From Bradyrhizobium diazoefficiens (GTDB lineage Bacteria > Pseudomonadota > Alphaproteobacteria > Rhizobiales > Xanthobacteraceae): DNA of 64,000 nucleotides. This document shows positions 46,871 to 60,533 of the stretch, piece by piece. The notes beneath the pieces were generated by a model, which saw only the letters and a program-made list of their open reading frames with translations, was not told where the DNA came from and did not search any database. A program made the translations under genes and the position numbers. The first letter of the stretch is position 1. Every line of letters begins with the position of its first letter. The stretch covers positions 310,001 to 374,000 of the forward strand of contig NZ_CP067101.1 in the NCBI RefSeq assembly GCF_016616425.1, read 5' to 3'.

Positions 46871-46899
46871 GAGCTAGGCGTGGCAAAGATGAGGTCAAG
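46871..46899 (-). promoter_or_regulatory. Candidate heat-shock promoter of groESL
   Basis: On the minus strand CTTGAC (46899-46894), 17-base spacer, TAGCTC (46876-46871), about 70 bases before the groES start. The CTTG -35 fits alphaproteobacterial RpoH promoters; the -10 is weak. No CIRCE inverted repeat (TTAGCACTC and its mirror) is seen in the region. Confidence 0.45.
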
Positions 46900-47028
46900 A
46901 GGGGCTACGAAAATTTTTCGATACTGCCGGCAGAAACTTCCGCGGCGGCTTGTCGTGACACTGCGGGACGGAGCGGCGGCCCTTGCCGGCTTTCGGCAGT
47001 GCCGCAGTCCGTCCCTTCCATGATCCTT

Positions 47029-48144
47029 TTACGCGGCCGTGGGCGATGCTTCCGGAGCGGTATCCATGGAGGGCGGCCGAACGCGGAGCGATTGCCGATA
47101 GCCGGAGCTGACCGTAACGCTGCGAAGCATCCTCTGGTAGATCCGGCTATACTCCGTCGCCATGCGAGCGGATGAGAAACGTTCCTCGAACCGGGCGCGG
47201 ACGGCTTTGCGGTCGAGCGCCAGCAATCCGGGAATGGCCCGCACCGCCTCATCGAGGTCGGACACGATACGGCCGGTCAGTCCGTCGTCGACGATTTCCG
47301 GGACCGATCCGCAACGGAAGGCGAGCACCGGCGTCGCGCAGGCCATGGCTTCGATCACGACCAGGCCGAAAGGCTCCGGCCAGTCGATCGGAAAGAGCAG
47401 TGCTGCCGCTTGGCCGAGAAATTCGCTTTTGGCGCTCTCGTTGATCTCACCGATGAACTCGATTCCCGGCTCGTTCAGCATCGGCGCGATGACATCGCGA
47501 AAATAGGCTTGGTCGGCCTTGTCGACCTTGGCAGCTATCTTGAGCGGAAGCCCGGCCGCCCGCGCAATTGCAATCGCGCGGTCGGGACGCTTCTCCGGTG
47601 AGATGCGGCCGAGAAACGCCAGATAACCGCCTTTCGGGCTGAAGCTTGGGGTGTGCAGATCGAGCGGAAGGCCGTGGTAGACCGTCGCCACGAAGTTCGC
47701 CCCTGACAGCGGCGCCCGTTGCGCGTTCGAAATCGAAACCAGCGGCATGTCTGAAAACCGGCGGTAGAACGGCATGTGGTCCGGCAAATCCTGCCGGCCG
47801 TGCAATGTGGTCAGCATGCGGCCGCGCTGGGACCGGAACAGCGGAAAATGCAGATAGTCGGTGTGGAAGTGCAGGATGTCGAACTCATCGGCGCGCTCGC
47901 GCACCTTGTCGAGCATGACCATCTGATGGGGAATAGCATCCCGGACATCGGGATCGAGGCGCAGGGCGCGATTGGTGCAGGCAACGAGCTCGGCCGAGGT
48001 GATGGAGTCCTGGCTCGCGAACAGCGTCACCTGGTGACCCTGTCGCACCAGCTCCTCGGTCAGCCACGAAACCACCCGCTCCGTTCCTCCATAAAGCCGG
48101 GGCGGGACGCTCTCGAACAGCGGAGCAATCTGCGCAATCCTCAT
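47029..48144 (-). CDS. Family-4 glycosyltransferase (GT-B)
   Basis: 371 residues, cytoplasmic or membrane-associated. N-terminal MRIAQIAPLFESVPPRLYGGTERVVSWLTEELV, middle FVATVYHGLPLDLHTPSF and YLAFLGRISPEKRPDRAIAIA, and the nucleotide-sugar motif PEPFGLVVIEAMACATPVLAF with the E-x7-E spacing. Donor and acceptor unknown. ATG 48144 is preceded by GGGAGGAAGG. It starts 17 bases after the rpoH stop on the same strand, so it is almost certainly cotranscribed with the heat-shock sigma factor. Confidence 0.9.
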   Translation of the reverse strand: MRIAQIAPLFESVPPRLYGGTERVVSWLTEELVRQGHQVTLFASQDSITSAELVACTNRALRLDPDVRDAIPHQMVMLDKVRERADEFDILHFHTDYLHFPLFRSQRGRMLTTLHGRQDLPDHMPFYRRFSDMPLVSISNAQRAPLSGANFVATVYHGLPLDLHTPSFSPKGGYLAFLGRISPEKRPDRAIAIARAAGLPLKIAAKVDKADQAYFRDVIAPMLNEPGIEFIGEINESAKSEFLGQAAALLFPIDWPEPFGLVVIEAMACATPVLAFRCGSVPEIVDDGLTGRIVSDLDEAVRAIPGLLALDRKAVRARFEERFSSARMATEYSRIYQRMLRSVTVSSGYRQSLRVRPPSMDTAPEASPTAA

Positions 48145-48161
48145 CGTCCTTCCTCCCGCGA

Positions 48162-49076
48162 TTAACCGCTGCGCCAGCCAGCATCGGCAAGGCGCGGAGA
48201 TCCATGCAAACGGGAGCACAGGGCGCTCCGGATCTTTTGTAGTGCGCGAACCTCGATCTGGCGGACCCGCTCGCGCGACACGCCGAAAAAGCCGGCAAGC
48301 TCCTCCAGGGTCTTCGGCTGTTCGGCCAAAAATCGCGCTCCGACGATATGGCGCTCGCGCGGGTTAAGGAGAGCGAGCGCGTCTTCCAGCGCGCTTCTTA
48401 CCCGGTCGCGATCCTCCGCTTCCGACAGCAGCGTTTCCGGGTCGGGCGCAGGATCGATCAGCCAGTCCTGGAGCTCCTCGGCCCCGTTCTCCCGCGTCAT
48501 GGGCACGTTGAGCGAAGTATCACCCCGTATCCTCCCGTTCATCTCGACGACCACACGCGGGGCTACTTTCAGTTCACCGGCGATGTATTCGGCCTGCTCC
48601 GGCGACAGGTCGACGTCCTCGCTCGCAGAAATTCGGCTCTTTAGCCTTCGCAAGTTGAAGAACAGCTTTTTCTGGGCGGCAGTCGTGCCCATTTTCACCA
48701 ACGACCAAGATCTCAGAATGTATTCGTGGATCGTCGCCTTGATCCACCACATCGCATAGGTCGCAAGTCGAACGCCTTTGTCGGGTTGGAAACGTTTCAC
48801 CGCCAGCATCAAACCGACATTCGCCTCCGAGATCAGGTCCGCGACGGGAAGACCATAGCCGCGATATCGCAGCGCCAGCTTGGCGGCCAGTCGAAGGTGA
48901 CTTGTGACCAGGCGATAGGCCGCATCGCGATCGCCATGCTCACGCCAGCGCCGCGCGTACATTGCTTCCTCGGCGGCATCCAACAGCGGAAACTTGCGAA
49001 TGGTGGTCAGGTAACGGCTGAGCCCGCTTTCCGATTGGATCGCGGGCAGATTCGATAGGACGGACAGGGTGCTCAT
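48162..49076 (-). CDS. rpoH: Heat-shock sigma factor RpoH (sigma-32)
   Basis: 304 residues. Region 2 shows LVTSHLRLAAKLALRYRGYGLPVADLISEANVGLM and VRLATYAMWWIKATIHEYI; the RpoH box is QKKLFFNLRRLKSRI; region 4.2 is GVSRERVRQIEVRALQKIRSAL. ATG 49076 follows GAGGAGGAATTGG. Bradyrhizobium has several rpoH genes; position next to hsp20 and the thermometer-like leader suggest the ROSE-controlled one (rpoH1 type). It is divergent from hsp20 and followed by a glycosyltransferase gene. Confidence 0.95.
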   Translation of the reverse strand: MSTLSVLSNLPAIQSESGLSRYLTTIRKFPLLDAAEEAMYARRWREHGDRDAAYRLVTSHLRLAAKLALRYRGYGLPVADLISEANVGLMLAVKRFQPDKGVRLATYAMWWIKATIHEYILRSWSLVKMGTTAAQKKLFFNLRRLKSRISASEDVDLSPEQAEYIAGELKVAPRVVVEMNGRIRGDTSLNVPMTRENGAEELQDWLIDPAPDPETLLSEAEDRDRVRSALEDALALLNPRERHIVGARFLAEQPKTLEELAGFFGVSRERVRQIEVRALQKIRSALCSRLHGSPRLADAGWRSG

Positions 49077-49156
49077 TTCCAATTCCTCCTCAGAGCAAAG
49101 TGGGGTGAGCTAACCGAACATGCGCCTGGGCCCAGAAGCGGCGCCCAGGCGCGTCG
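49077..49156 (-). promoter_or_regulatory. ROSE-like RNA thermometer in rpoH leader
   Basis: In the minus-strand leader, TTTGCTCTGAGGAGGAA (49099-49083) can fold so that UUGCUC pairs with GAGGAA across a UGAG loop, leaving the single G-G mismatch that marks ROSE elements and burying the ribosome site. Upstream a 10-bp stem GCGCCTGGGC/GCCCAGGCGC (49152-49122) is the expected second hairpin. Confidence 0.6.
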
Positions 49157-49419
49157 TGCCGGCGGCGCTCACAAAATGTCGCATCTTCCAAATTGTTCCT
49201 TCGAGAAATGAGAAGCTGCGCCGGGCCCGTGTGAGCAGCGACGTGCAGACGGCGGTCGATTTAGGGAGCTCCCGTGCCGCCTCAAAAGGTGTGGGCCGGC
49301 GCAGCATGGGGTGGTTGCGCAGCGCGAAGGCGGCCGTGCGCAGTGGCGCTCATTCGAAGCGCACAATCTGCCGAAGCCGGGACGGGACGACAAAATGCAA
49401 TTTGAGCGCGCACGGCGCT

Positions 49420-49448
49420 CTTGAAAACAACCCGCACCGTTCTAATTC
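49420..49448 (+). promoter_or_regulatory. RpoH-type promoter of hsp20 operon
   Basis: CTTGAA (49420-49425), 17-base spacer, TAATTC (49443-49448). Transcription from here would start close to the first hairpin of the thermometer at 49456. Confidence 0.65.
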
Positions 49449-49455
49449 TTTTGGT

Positions 49456-49551
49456 GCCACATGCGTGGCGCCGGACGCCGTCAGGGTCCGGCCGAGGTCG
49501 CCGGAAACCCGGCGTTGCTCCTATCCATGTTGCTCCAAGGAGGATGTGGTT
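49456..49551 (+). promoter_or_regulatory. ROSE RNA thermometer of hsp20
   Basis: Four hairpins in series before the hsp20 ATG: GCCAC-atgc-GTGGC, CCGGAC with GTCCGG, CGCCGG with CCGGCG, and a last one in which TTGCTCC pairs with the ribosome site GGAGGAT over an AA loop, with the G-G and U-U mismatches typical of ROSE. Melting of the last hairpin on heating would free the ribosome site. Confidence 0.82.
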
Positions 49552-50004
49552 ATGAGAACTTACGAAATGCCCCCGTTCTGGCGCTCGAGCGTCGGCTTCG
49601 ACCGCCTGTTCGACCTCGTCAACGACGCGGCGAAGGTGGGCGACGATTATCCGCCGTACGACATCGCGCGTACTGGTGAGAACCAGTACCAGATCACGCT
49701 GGCGCTGGCGGGCTTCAGCCCGGAAGAGATCACCATCACCGCCGAGCAATCGACGCTTACGGTTGAGGGGCGCGAGCCCAGCAAAGGTGATCAAGACTAC
49801 CTGTACCAGGGTATTTCCCTGCGGCCGTTCCGCCGCTTTTTCAACCTGGCGGACTACGTCCAGGTCAAGGATGCGACGCTCGAAGGCGGCATGCTGAAGA
49901 TTGCTCTGGTTCGGGAAGTCCCGGAGACGATGAAGCCGCGTCGTATCGCGATCGAAACCGCCGGTAACGATAACCAGCAAATCGAAGGGAAGCAGACCGC
50001 CTGA
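49552..50004 (+). CDS. Small heat-shock protein Hsp20 (class A-like)
   Basis: 150-residue holdase chaperone. N-terminus MRTYEMPPFWRSSVGFDRLFDLVNDAAK resembles IbpA-like class A proteins of Bradyrhizobium; the alpha-crystallin domain is YDIARTGENQYQITLALAGFSPEEITITAEQSTLTVEG with the later GISLRPFRRFFNLADYVQV. ATG 49552 is preceded by AAGGAGG inside the thermometer. A second Hsp20 of another class follows after about 100 bases, probably in the same operon. Confidence 0.94.
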   Translation: MRTYEMPPFWRSSVGFDRLFDLVNDAAKVGDDYPPYDIARTGENQYQITLALAGFSPEEITITAEQSTLTVEGREPSKGDQDYLYQGISLRPFRRFFNLADYVQVKDATLEGGMLKIALVREVPETMKPRRIAIETAGNDNQQIEGKQTA

Positions 50005-50101
50005 CGGAGTTCCGTTCGGGCTGTCGAACCGCCTGCGCGGCGTGGCTGCGCGCGGCTGAACTTTGCCAAGTAAGTATGGAAAAACAGAAAGGAGGAAGGC
50101 T

Positions 50102-50587
50102 ATGCCACTACGCGATCTCATTCCCCGGAACGACGGCTCTCGCGATGTGAGCCCGCACCGCAGTGAAGCCAATCCGTTCCTCGCGCTTCATCGCGAGATG
50201 AATCGGCTGTTCGATGATGCGTTCCGCACGTTCGACGTCACTCCGTTTGGCTCCCAGGCCATCGGATGGCCGAACATCGAAGTCAAGGAGACCGAGAAGG
50301 AAGTCAACGTCGTCGCCGAACTCCCCGGTATCGAGGAGAAGGACGTCAACATCGAACTGAGGGACGGCCTGTTGACCATCAGCGGCGAAAAACGGACCGA
50401 GACCGATGACAAGGAGCGCCGCTTCAGCGAACGCTACTACGGGCGCTTCGAGCGCTCCGTCCCGGTCGACGATGTCGATCAGGAGAAGGTCGAGGCGTCG
50501 TTCAAGAACGGCTTGCTCACGGTGACGCTGCCGAAGTTACCGACCGCGCAGCACAAGGTGAAACGGATCGCCATCAACGGAAAGTAA
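50102..50587 (+). CDS. Small heat-shock protein Hsp20 (class C-like)
   Basis: 161 residues. MPLRDLIPRNDGSRDV and NPFLALHREMNRLFDDAF precede the alpha-crystallin domain: PNIEVKETEKEVNVVAELPGIEEKDVNIELRDGLLTISGEKR, then FERSVPVDDVDQEKVEASFKNGLLTVTLPK. The tail HKVKRIAIN includes the I-x-I motif. ATG 50102 follows AAAGGAGGAAGG. It differs from the first Hsp20 in its longer N-terminus, so it belongs to another class and may form separate oligomers. Confidence 0.94.
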   Translation: MPLRDLIPRNDGSRDVSPHRSEANPFLALHREMNRLFDDAFRTFDVTPFGSQAIGWPNIEVKETEKEVNVVAELPGIEEKDVNIELRDGLLTISGEKRTETDDKERRFSERYYGRFERSVPVDDVDQEKVEASFKNGLLTVTLPKLPTAQHKVKRIAINGK

Positions 50588-50811
50588 CCGCCGGATGGGG
50601 CGGGACTTGCTTTCGCGCCGTCGCCGACTGGCCTGTACAGAGAGAGTGAGGAAAGGTCCCAGCGGCTCTGCGGGTCTGGCAACTGCATCAGAGCCATCCA
50701 CGCGTGACGGCGTGAATGCTCGGCGCGGGGAGGCTGCGGCCAGCCTCCATTCGCAACTGACCTGCGCGAGTGCGTCATTGCTGGCCAGGCTTGTTGCCCG
50801 CGAGATGAACG

Positions 50812-51105
50812 ATGAAGGGTGCTGCCGTGAAAGGGAACACGCCAATAGGTTCTCGGTCCGCCGTTGCGCCAAGCGAAGAGATCGTGCTGACGTCGCGCTT
50901 GTACACGCTTGATAAGAAGCGTCGACGGGTCCTTGCTGGCCTCACCCCTGAGGAGACGACTGAATTCGAACTGTTGGATGCTCAGCTTCCGCTGGATGAC
51001 AAGCCGGCTTGGCGACATTCCGAGCGACCGCTCTCTCCGAAAGAGCAGCGGTGGCTGGAGCTCTTCCGAAGAATGGAGGCTGCCCGGAAGCAGACCGCTG
51101 CGTGA
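50812..51105 (+). CDS. Small uncharacterised charged protein
   Basis: 97 residues. After a short polar start the sequence is strongly charged and helical: RLYTLDKKRRRVLAGLTPEETTEFELLDAQL and LSPKEQRWLELFRRMEAARKQ. No known domain. The start is taken at ATG 50812, with GTG 50827 possible; no clear ribosome site for either. It is 224 bases after hsp20, same strand, so possibly part of the heat-shock unit. Function unknown. Confidence 0.6.
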   Translation: MKGAAVKGNTPIGSRSAVAPSEEIVLTSRLYTLDKKRRRVLAGLTPEETTEFELLDAQLPLDDKPAWRHSERPLSPKEQRWLELFRRMEAARKQTAA

Positions 51106-51585
51106 AGACGATTGCGTGTGGGGTGATCATGGAGGGTTGGCCCAAATACGCGTCCTTCGCAGGAATGCACTCTTGGGCAAGGAGTCTGTTCGCCGGCTTG
51201 CGCGAGAAAAACCGCTCACCGAGCACAGCGAGCGACAATGCGCTACGGCAAGCATGTCCGCCGATCGTCGCGCAAACGACGCCGCCCGCGGCCTCGGGAC
51301 AGGAGGCCCCCGAGGACAATTATTCTCTTCCAGAAGGATTGAGAAGGCCGCGCAAAGGACCGCTCAATAAGCATACCGGCCGCAGGCCCGATTTGCGGAT
51401 CTGAACTTCGTGGTTGAATGCCCCCTCGTGCTTGCCGATTTCGCCATCACCGATGCCTTGCACCGCTGCCTTGCAGCGCGTGTTGAAGGCCACCGGCTCC
51501 GGCTCTTGGTGGCCAATTGAAACGCTGAGAAGTTTCAGCGCCCGCCACGTTCGTGACGAGCGCTGAACCCATTCAGGAATCTTAG
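51106..51585. other. Intergenic region without supported gene
   Basis: About 480 bases between the charged small protein and the atpC terminator. Short frames are present (one from ATG 51129, about 90 codons) but lack ribosome sites and family likeness. Confidence 0.4.
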
Positions 51586-51615
51586 GCTTAAAGCCCCGGA
51601 GCGATGCCCCGGGGC

Positions 51616-51617
<2 letters not shown>
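51586..51617 (-). terminator. Terminator after atpC
   Basis: AAGCCCCGG (51591-51599) pairs with CCGGGGCTT (51609-51617). On the minus strand the stem ends in CTTT. It begins within the atpC stop codon and closes the ATP synthase operon. Confidence 0.7.
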
Positions 51618-52026
<409 letters not shown>

Positions 52027-52046
52027 CTATCCGTTGTTTTCCGGTT

Positions 52047-52131
52047 GTCACCCGCGGGCCTGACCCGCGGGTCCATCCATCAAGAAGAGGCTGTTTCTGA
52101 TGGATCGCGGGGTCAAGCCCGGCGATGACGA
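52047..52131. repeat. Palindromic intergenic repeat, family C copy 2, between atpD and atpC
   Basis: GTCACCCGCGGGCCTGACCC at the left is mirrored at the right by GGGGTCAAGCCCGGCGATGA; the middle GGTCCATC/GATGGATC also pairs. Same family as 32825-32913. Confidence 0.72.
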
Positions 52132-52139
52132 GCGAAAGA

Positions 52140-54510
<2,371 letters not shown>

Positions 54511-54566
54511 TCTTCGTTCACCCCGGCGGTTCGGCCCTTACGGCCAAGCCACTAGCCTATCCCACT

Positions 54567-54682
54567 CGTCATGCCCGGGCTCGTCCCGGGCATCCACGTC
54601 TTCGTCAGCCACGCGGTAAGGCGTGGATGGCCGAGACTTCAGATGCGAAGACGCGCTTCGCGCTTTAGCCCGGCCCTGACGG
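54567..54682. repeat. Palindromic intergenic repeat, family C copy 3, between atpA and atpG
   Basis: CGTCATGCCCGGGCTCGTCC at the left with GGGCATCCACGTC / GGCGTGGATGGCC pairing inside; the right end (TTAGCCCGGCCCTGACGG) completes the stem. It reaches to within a few bases of the atpA stop. Confidence 0.7.
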
Positions 54683-54687
54683 CCTTC

Positions 54688-56777
<2,090 letters not shown>

Positions 56778-57441
56778 AGACGCGCTCTTTTTGCTGTCAA
56801 ACTCGCAAGGGAAAAACCGTCGCCACGAAGCGGCGCCTAGCGATCCAAGCCCTTGGAATTCAAGCGGGACTTCGATTTTCGACCAGCACGGGAGGTGCCG
56901 GGCTCGTTAAAATCGCGGCTTTGCTAACATAGCAGGCGCGCAGGTGCAACATGACGCCAAATTAAAGGCACGAAGTTCTGTCGCCAGCTCGTCGCATGCG
57001 GCGATCGCCACCAGAGCAAGGACTGGATCAAGGGCTTGGCGGAAGACCGCCGCGTCACGGAATTGTCGCAGACCTCGGCGCGACCTTCGCGCGCTTGGTT
57101 CCTGCCCTCAGCGCATAGCGGCCATGAACACGGATCGCTGAAGCGTGATTCCGGCGCCGTCAGCTCCACTCGCCGAATACTTACCCAATCCTAAATGCTG
57201 GAAGCGATAACTTCAATTTACAGTATTTGTAAGTAATGACTGCGTTAATAGATCGTTAAAGCTGAAGGTTACGGGGCATCGGATGAATATCTGGTGCCGG
57301 TCACAAGATATTTCATGACGACATAGAACGGATTTACTGCCCAATTCACGCCTCATTAGGAATCGAAACGCCAACCCGCTCACAAACTGATGGGGGCTCC
57401 ACTAGCCACATATGTGGCAATACTAGCTTAGGGACCACTAA
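56778..57441. other. Long intergenic region between atpH and rlpA
   Basis: 664 bases between the divergent starts. The part from about 57180 to 57290 is unusually AT-rich for this genome and probably carries the rlpA promoter; the atpH promoter should be near 56800-56950. Short frames have no family likeness and I see no gene. Confidence 0.45.
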
Positions 57442-57948
57442 ATGCTGTCTTTGAAGACGCTGGGCACTGTGACCCGGCCGCGCACAGCGATCGCTTTCGT
57501 TGCCGCAACTCTGCTCATCGGTGGAACTGCCACCGAAGCTTCCGCCAAATCCCGGCATCACCGGCATTATCATCACCACCACCGTCACCATGCTCAGGCC
57601 GATACCAACGCGACCTCCGCTTGGCGCAACGCCAATGCCTCGATGACGCCATCGTCGGGCACCGGCCGCAGCTTCTCCGGCATGGCCTCCTATTATGGCA
57701 ACGAGTCCGGCAGCCGCACGGCCTCGGGCCAGCGCTTCAACCAGCACGCCATGACCGCAGCGCACCGTTCGCTGCCGTTCGGCACCAAGCTGCGCGTCAC
57801 CCACGGTGGCCAGAGCGTCATCGTCACCATCAATGACCGCGGTCCGTTCGTTCGCGGCCGCGTCCTCGACCTCTCCACGGGCGCTGCCCGCGCGATCGGC
57901 CTCACCGGCGCCGGCGTCGGCCGCGTCACTGCGGAAGTCGTCTCCTAA
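57442..57948 (+). CDS. rlpA: RlpA-like double-psi beta-barrel lipoprotein/transglycosylase family protein
   Basis: 168 residues. Signal peptide IAFVAATLLIGGTATEASA, then a histidine-rich run (about 38-52, RHHRHYHHHHRHHAQ), then the RlpA barrel: FSGMASYYGNESGSRTASGQRFNQHAMTAAHRSLPFGTKLRVTH, VIVTINDRGPFVRGRVLDLS and AARAIGLTGAGVGRVTAEVV. The catalytic aspartate of RlpA lies in NDRGPF. No lipobox cysteine and no SPOR domain, so a soluble periplasmic form. The histidine run may bind metal. Terminator follows. Confidence 0.9.
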   Translation: MLSLKTLGTVTRPRTAIAFVAATLLIGGTATEASAKSRHHRHYHHHHRHHAQADTNATSAWRNANASMTPSSGTGRSFSGMASYYGNESGSRTASGQRFNQHAMTAAHRSLPFGTKLRVTHGGQSVIVTINDRGPFVRGRVLDLSTGAARAIGLTGAGVGRVTAEVVS

Positions 57949-58005
57949 GGCGCGCGACGCGCCATCACGCGCGCAGTTTTCATCGGTTTGATGCGTGCGT
58001 GAAAC

Positions 58006-58042
58006 AAGCCCGCGGTCTTGGGGGACCGCGGGCTTTTTATTT
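58006..58042 (+). terminator. Strong rho-independent terminator after rlpA
   Basis: AAGCCCGCGGTC (58006-58017) pairs with GACCGCGGGCTT (58024-58035), followed by TTTATTT. Confidence 0.93.
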
Positions 58043-58059
58043 GGCTGTCATTGGCGCTC

Positions 58060-58194
58060 GTGTCCCGGACAAGCTGCAACGCCGCTTGGCGTTGCGGCGC
58101 AGAGCCGGGACCCAGGCGCCGCGAGCTCCTCTGCGACATGGGCCCCGGCTCTGCAGCGCATCGCCGAAGAAGCGTTGCGCTGCGTCCGGGGCAC
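58060..58194. repeat. Palindromic intergenic repeat, family A copy 2
   Basis: TGTCCCGGAC on the left, GTCCGGGGCA on the right, with GCAGAGCCGGGACC and ATGGGCCCCGGCTC inside as in the copy at 9361-9522. It fills the gap between the rlpA terminator and the end of priA. Confidence 0.72.
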
Positions 58195-58211
58195 GAGAGG
58201 AGAGAGTGGCC

Positions 58212-60422
58212 TTACAAAAAGCTCTGCGGATCGACGTCAACTTCGAGCTTCTGATTGCCTGTCGGCTTCGGGCAGACCGCTAGCCAGTTGCGCAAATAGT
58301 CCGACAGATCGAAACCGCGGGCCGATTTAACCAGGATGCGGAAGCGGTAGCGGCCCTTGATCACGGCGAGCGGCGCTTCCGCCGGCCCGAGCACCGCGAC
58401 GCGCTCGTCACGCGGCGCGAGCGCGACGAGGCGGCGGCCAAGTCCTTCGGCGCTTGGCCGGTCGCCCGCGGAGATGATCAGGCTGGCGAGCCGGCCGAAC
58501 GGCGGATAGAGCGTCTTCTCGCGCAGATCGATCTCGCTATCGTAAAAGGCCTCGCGGTCGCAGGCGATCAGCGCCTTCATCACGGGATGATCGGGCTGGT
58601 GGGTCTGCAAGTACCCGACGCCGCGACCCTGCTCGCGCCCGGCGCGGCCGATTACCTGGTTGAGCAATTGCCAGGTGCGTTCCGCCGCGCGCGGATCGCC
58701 GTTGCTGAGGCCGAGATCCGCATCGACCACGCCGACGAGATTGAGCCGCGGGAAATTGTGGCCCTTGGCGACGAGCTGCGTGCCGATGATGATATCGACG
58801 CGACCCTCCGCGATCTCGGCAAGCTCGCTACGCATCGTCTCGATCGAAGTGATGAGATCGCTCGACAGCACCATGGTGCGGGCTTGCGGAAACAGCGCGG
58901 CGGCCTCCTCCTGCAAGCGCTCGACGCCGGGCCCGACCGCAACCAGCGATTCCTCGGCCGAACAGTTCAGACAGAGATGCGGACGCGGCATCGAGAAGCC
59001 GCAATGATGACAGACCAGGCGCTGGCGGAAGCGGTGATCGACCAGCCAGGCATCGCAGATGGTGCAGGCGAAGCGATGGCCGCAAGCACGGCACAGCGTC
59101 AGCGGTGCATAGCCGCGGCGATTGAGGAACAGCAGCGCCTGCCCGCGCCGCTCGATCGCGGTTCTGATCTCACCGGCAAGCCGCGGCGAGATGAAGCGGC
59201 CGCGCGCGGGCGGTTCGCGGCGCATGTCGATGGCCTCGATATGCGGCATGTGCTGGCCGCCGAAGCGCGAGGGCAGCGCGATGCGCTGATAGCGGTTCTT
59301 GCGCGCGTTGACCTCGGACTCCACCGAGGGCGTCGCAGAGGCCAGCACCACCGGGATCTTTGCGATATGCGCGCGCACCACCGCCATGTCGCGGGCGTGA
59401 TAGTGCACGCCCTCGTCCTGCTTGTAGGCCTGGTCGTGCTCTTCATCGACGACGATGAGGCCGAGATTGGCATAAGGCAGAAACAGTGCCGAGCGCGCGC
59501 CGACCACGACCGGCGCGGTGCCTGCGGAGATCGCGGCCCAGTTGCGGGCGCGGATGCGCGGCGTGAGCTCGGAATGCCATTCGATCGGCCGTACGCCAAA
59601 GCGCTGCGCGAAACGGTCGAGGAACTGGCCGGTGAGCGCGATCTCCGGCATCAGGATCAGCGATTGCTTGCCGCGGCGGATGGCTCCCGCGACCGCCTCG
59701 AAATAGACCTCGGTCTTGCCCGAGCCAGTGACGCCGTCGAGCAGTGCGACGTGGAACGTTCCGTTGGCGGCGAGCGCGCGCATCGTGTCGACCGCGGCGC
59801 GCTGCAGCGGCGTAAAATCCGGCCGGCCGAAATCCGGATCGGGCGCGGGCGGCGGCGGAGGCGGCGGCATCGGCTCGACCGTGAGTGTGCCTTCGTCGAC
59901 GAGGCCGTCGATCACGCCGGCCGAGACGCCAGCTTCCCTGGCCGCTTCGGACTTACCGTGCAGCAGCCGGTCCGACAACGCCTCGATCACGCGCTGGCGT
60001 GCCGGCGTCAGCCGCCGCGGCGGATCGCCGACCAGGCGCACGCCGGGGCGCACCCGCTCGGGGCCGAGATTCTCGCCCATCCGCAGGCACATGCGCAGCA
60101 CCATGCCGCGCGGGCTCAGCGTGTAATTGGCAACCCAATCGACCACGGACCGCAGTTCGGGCTTGAGCGGCGCGATATCGAGCTTCTCGCTAACCTCCTT
60201 GAGACGGTTGTGCAGGCGCGGATCGGGATTGGCGTTTTCGCCCCAGACCACGGCGAGCACCTCGCGCGGCCCGAGCGGCACACCAACGAGATCGCCCGCC
60301 TTCAGCTCCATCCCCCGCGGCACCTTATAGGAATAGGTCTGGTCGAGCGCGACCGGCACCAGCACGTCGACCATGCCGGTCGTGTTGGTGGGGGCGGTCG
60401 TACTACGCGGCGTGTGATCCAT
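58212..60422 (-). CDS. priA: Primosomal protein N' (replication restart helicase)
   Basis: 736-residue superfamily-2 helicase. N-terminal 3'BD (VDVLVPVALDQTYSYKVPRGMELKAGDLVGVPLG), Walker A LLDGVTGSGKTEVYFEA, DEEH box IVVDEEHDQAYKQDEG, a zinc-binding insert with cysteines in CRACGHRFACTICDAWLV and CHHCGFSMPRPHLCLNC, and RVDIIIGTQLVAKGHNFP. It loads the replisome at stalled forks. ATG 60422. It is divergent from xerC with 111 bases between. Confidence 0.97.
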   Translation of the reverse strand: MDHTPRSTTAPTNTTGMVDVLVPVALDQTYSYKVPRGMELKAGDLVGVPLGPREVLAVVWGENANPDPRLHNRLKEVSEKLDIAPLKPELRSVVDWVANYTLSPRGMVLRMCLRMGENLGPERVRPGVRLVGDPPRRLTPARQRVIEALSDRLLHGKSEAAREAGVSAGVIDGLVDEGTLTVEPMPPPPPPPAPDPDFGRPDFTPLQRAAVDTMRALAANGTFHVALLDGVTGSGKTEVYFEAVAGAIRRGKQSLILMPEIALTGQFLDRFAQRFGVRPIEWHSELTPRIRARNWAAISAGTAPVVVGARSALFLPYANLGLIVVDEEHDQAYKQDEGVHYHARDMAVVRAHIAKIPVVLASATPSVESEVNARKNRYQRIALPSRFGGQHMPHIEAIDMRREPPARGRFISPRLAGEIRTAIERRGQALLFLNRRGYAPLTLCRACGHRFACTICDAWLVDHRFRQRLVCHHCGFSMPRPHLCLNCSAEESLVAVGPGVERLQEEAAALFPQARTMVLSSDLITSIETMRSELAEIAEGRVDIIIGTQLVAKGHNFPRLNLVGVVDADLGLSNGDPRAAERTWQLLNQVIGRAGREQGRGVGYLQTHQPDHPVMKALIACDREAFYDSEIDLREKTLYPPFGRLASLIISAGDRPSAEGLGRRLVALAPRDERVAVLGPAEAPLAVIKGRYRFRILVKSARGFDLSDYLRNWLAVCPKPTGNQKLEVDVDPQSFL

Positions 60423-60533
60423 GAACGGAGAATCGGAACCTGGGGCTTCAAGGCTAGCGCTCTGGGGCGGCCTTAGCGAACGATAAACGAGTGTGATGCG
60501 ATATACTGTAGGGAATCACCACGTCCAGAGCGC

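Noticed and set aside
46803..47028. CIRCE element before groES
   Set aside because: The region was read on both strands and the TTAGCACTC inverted repeat is not there.
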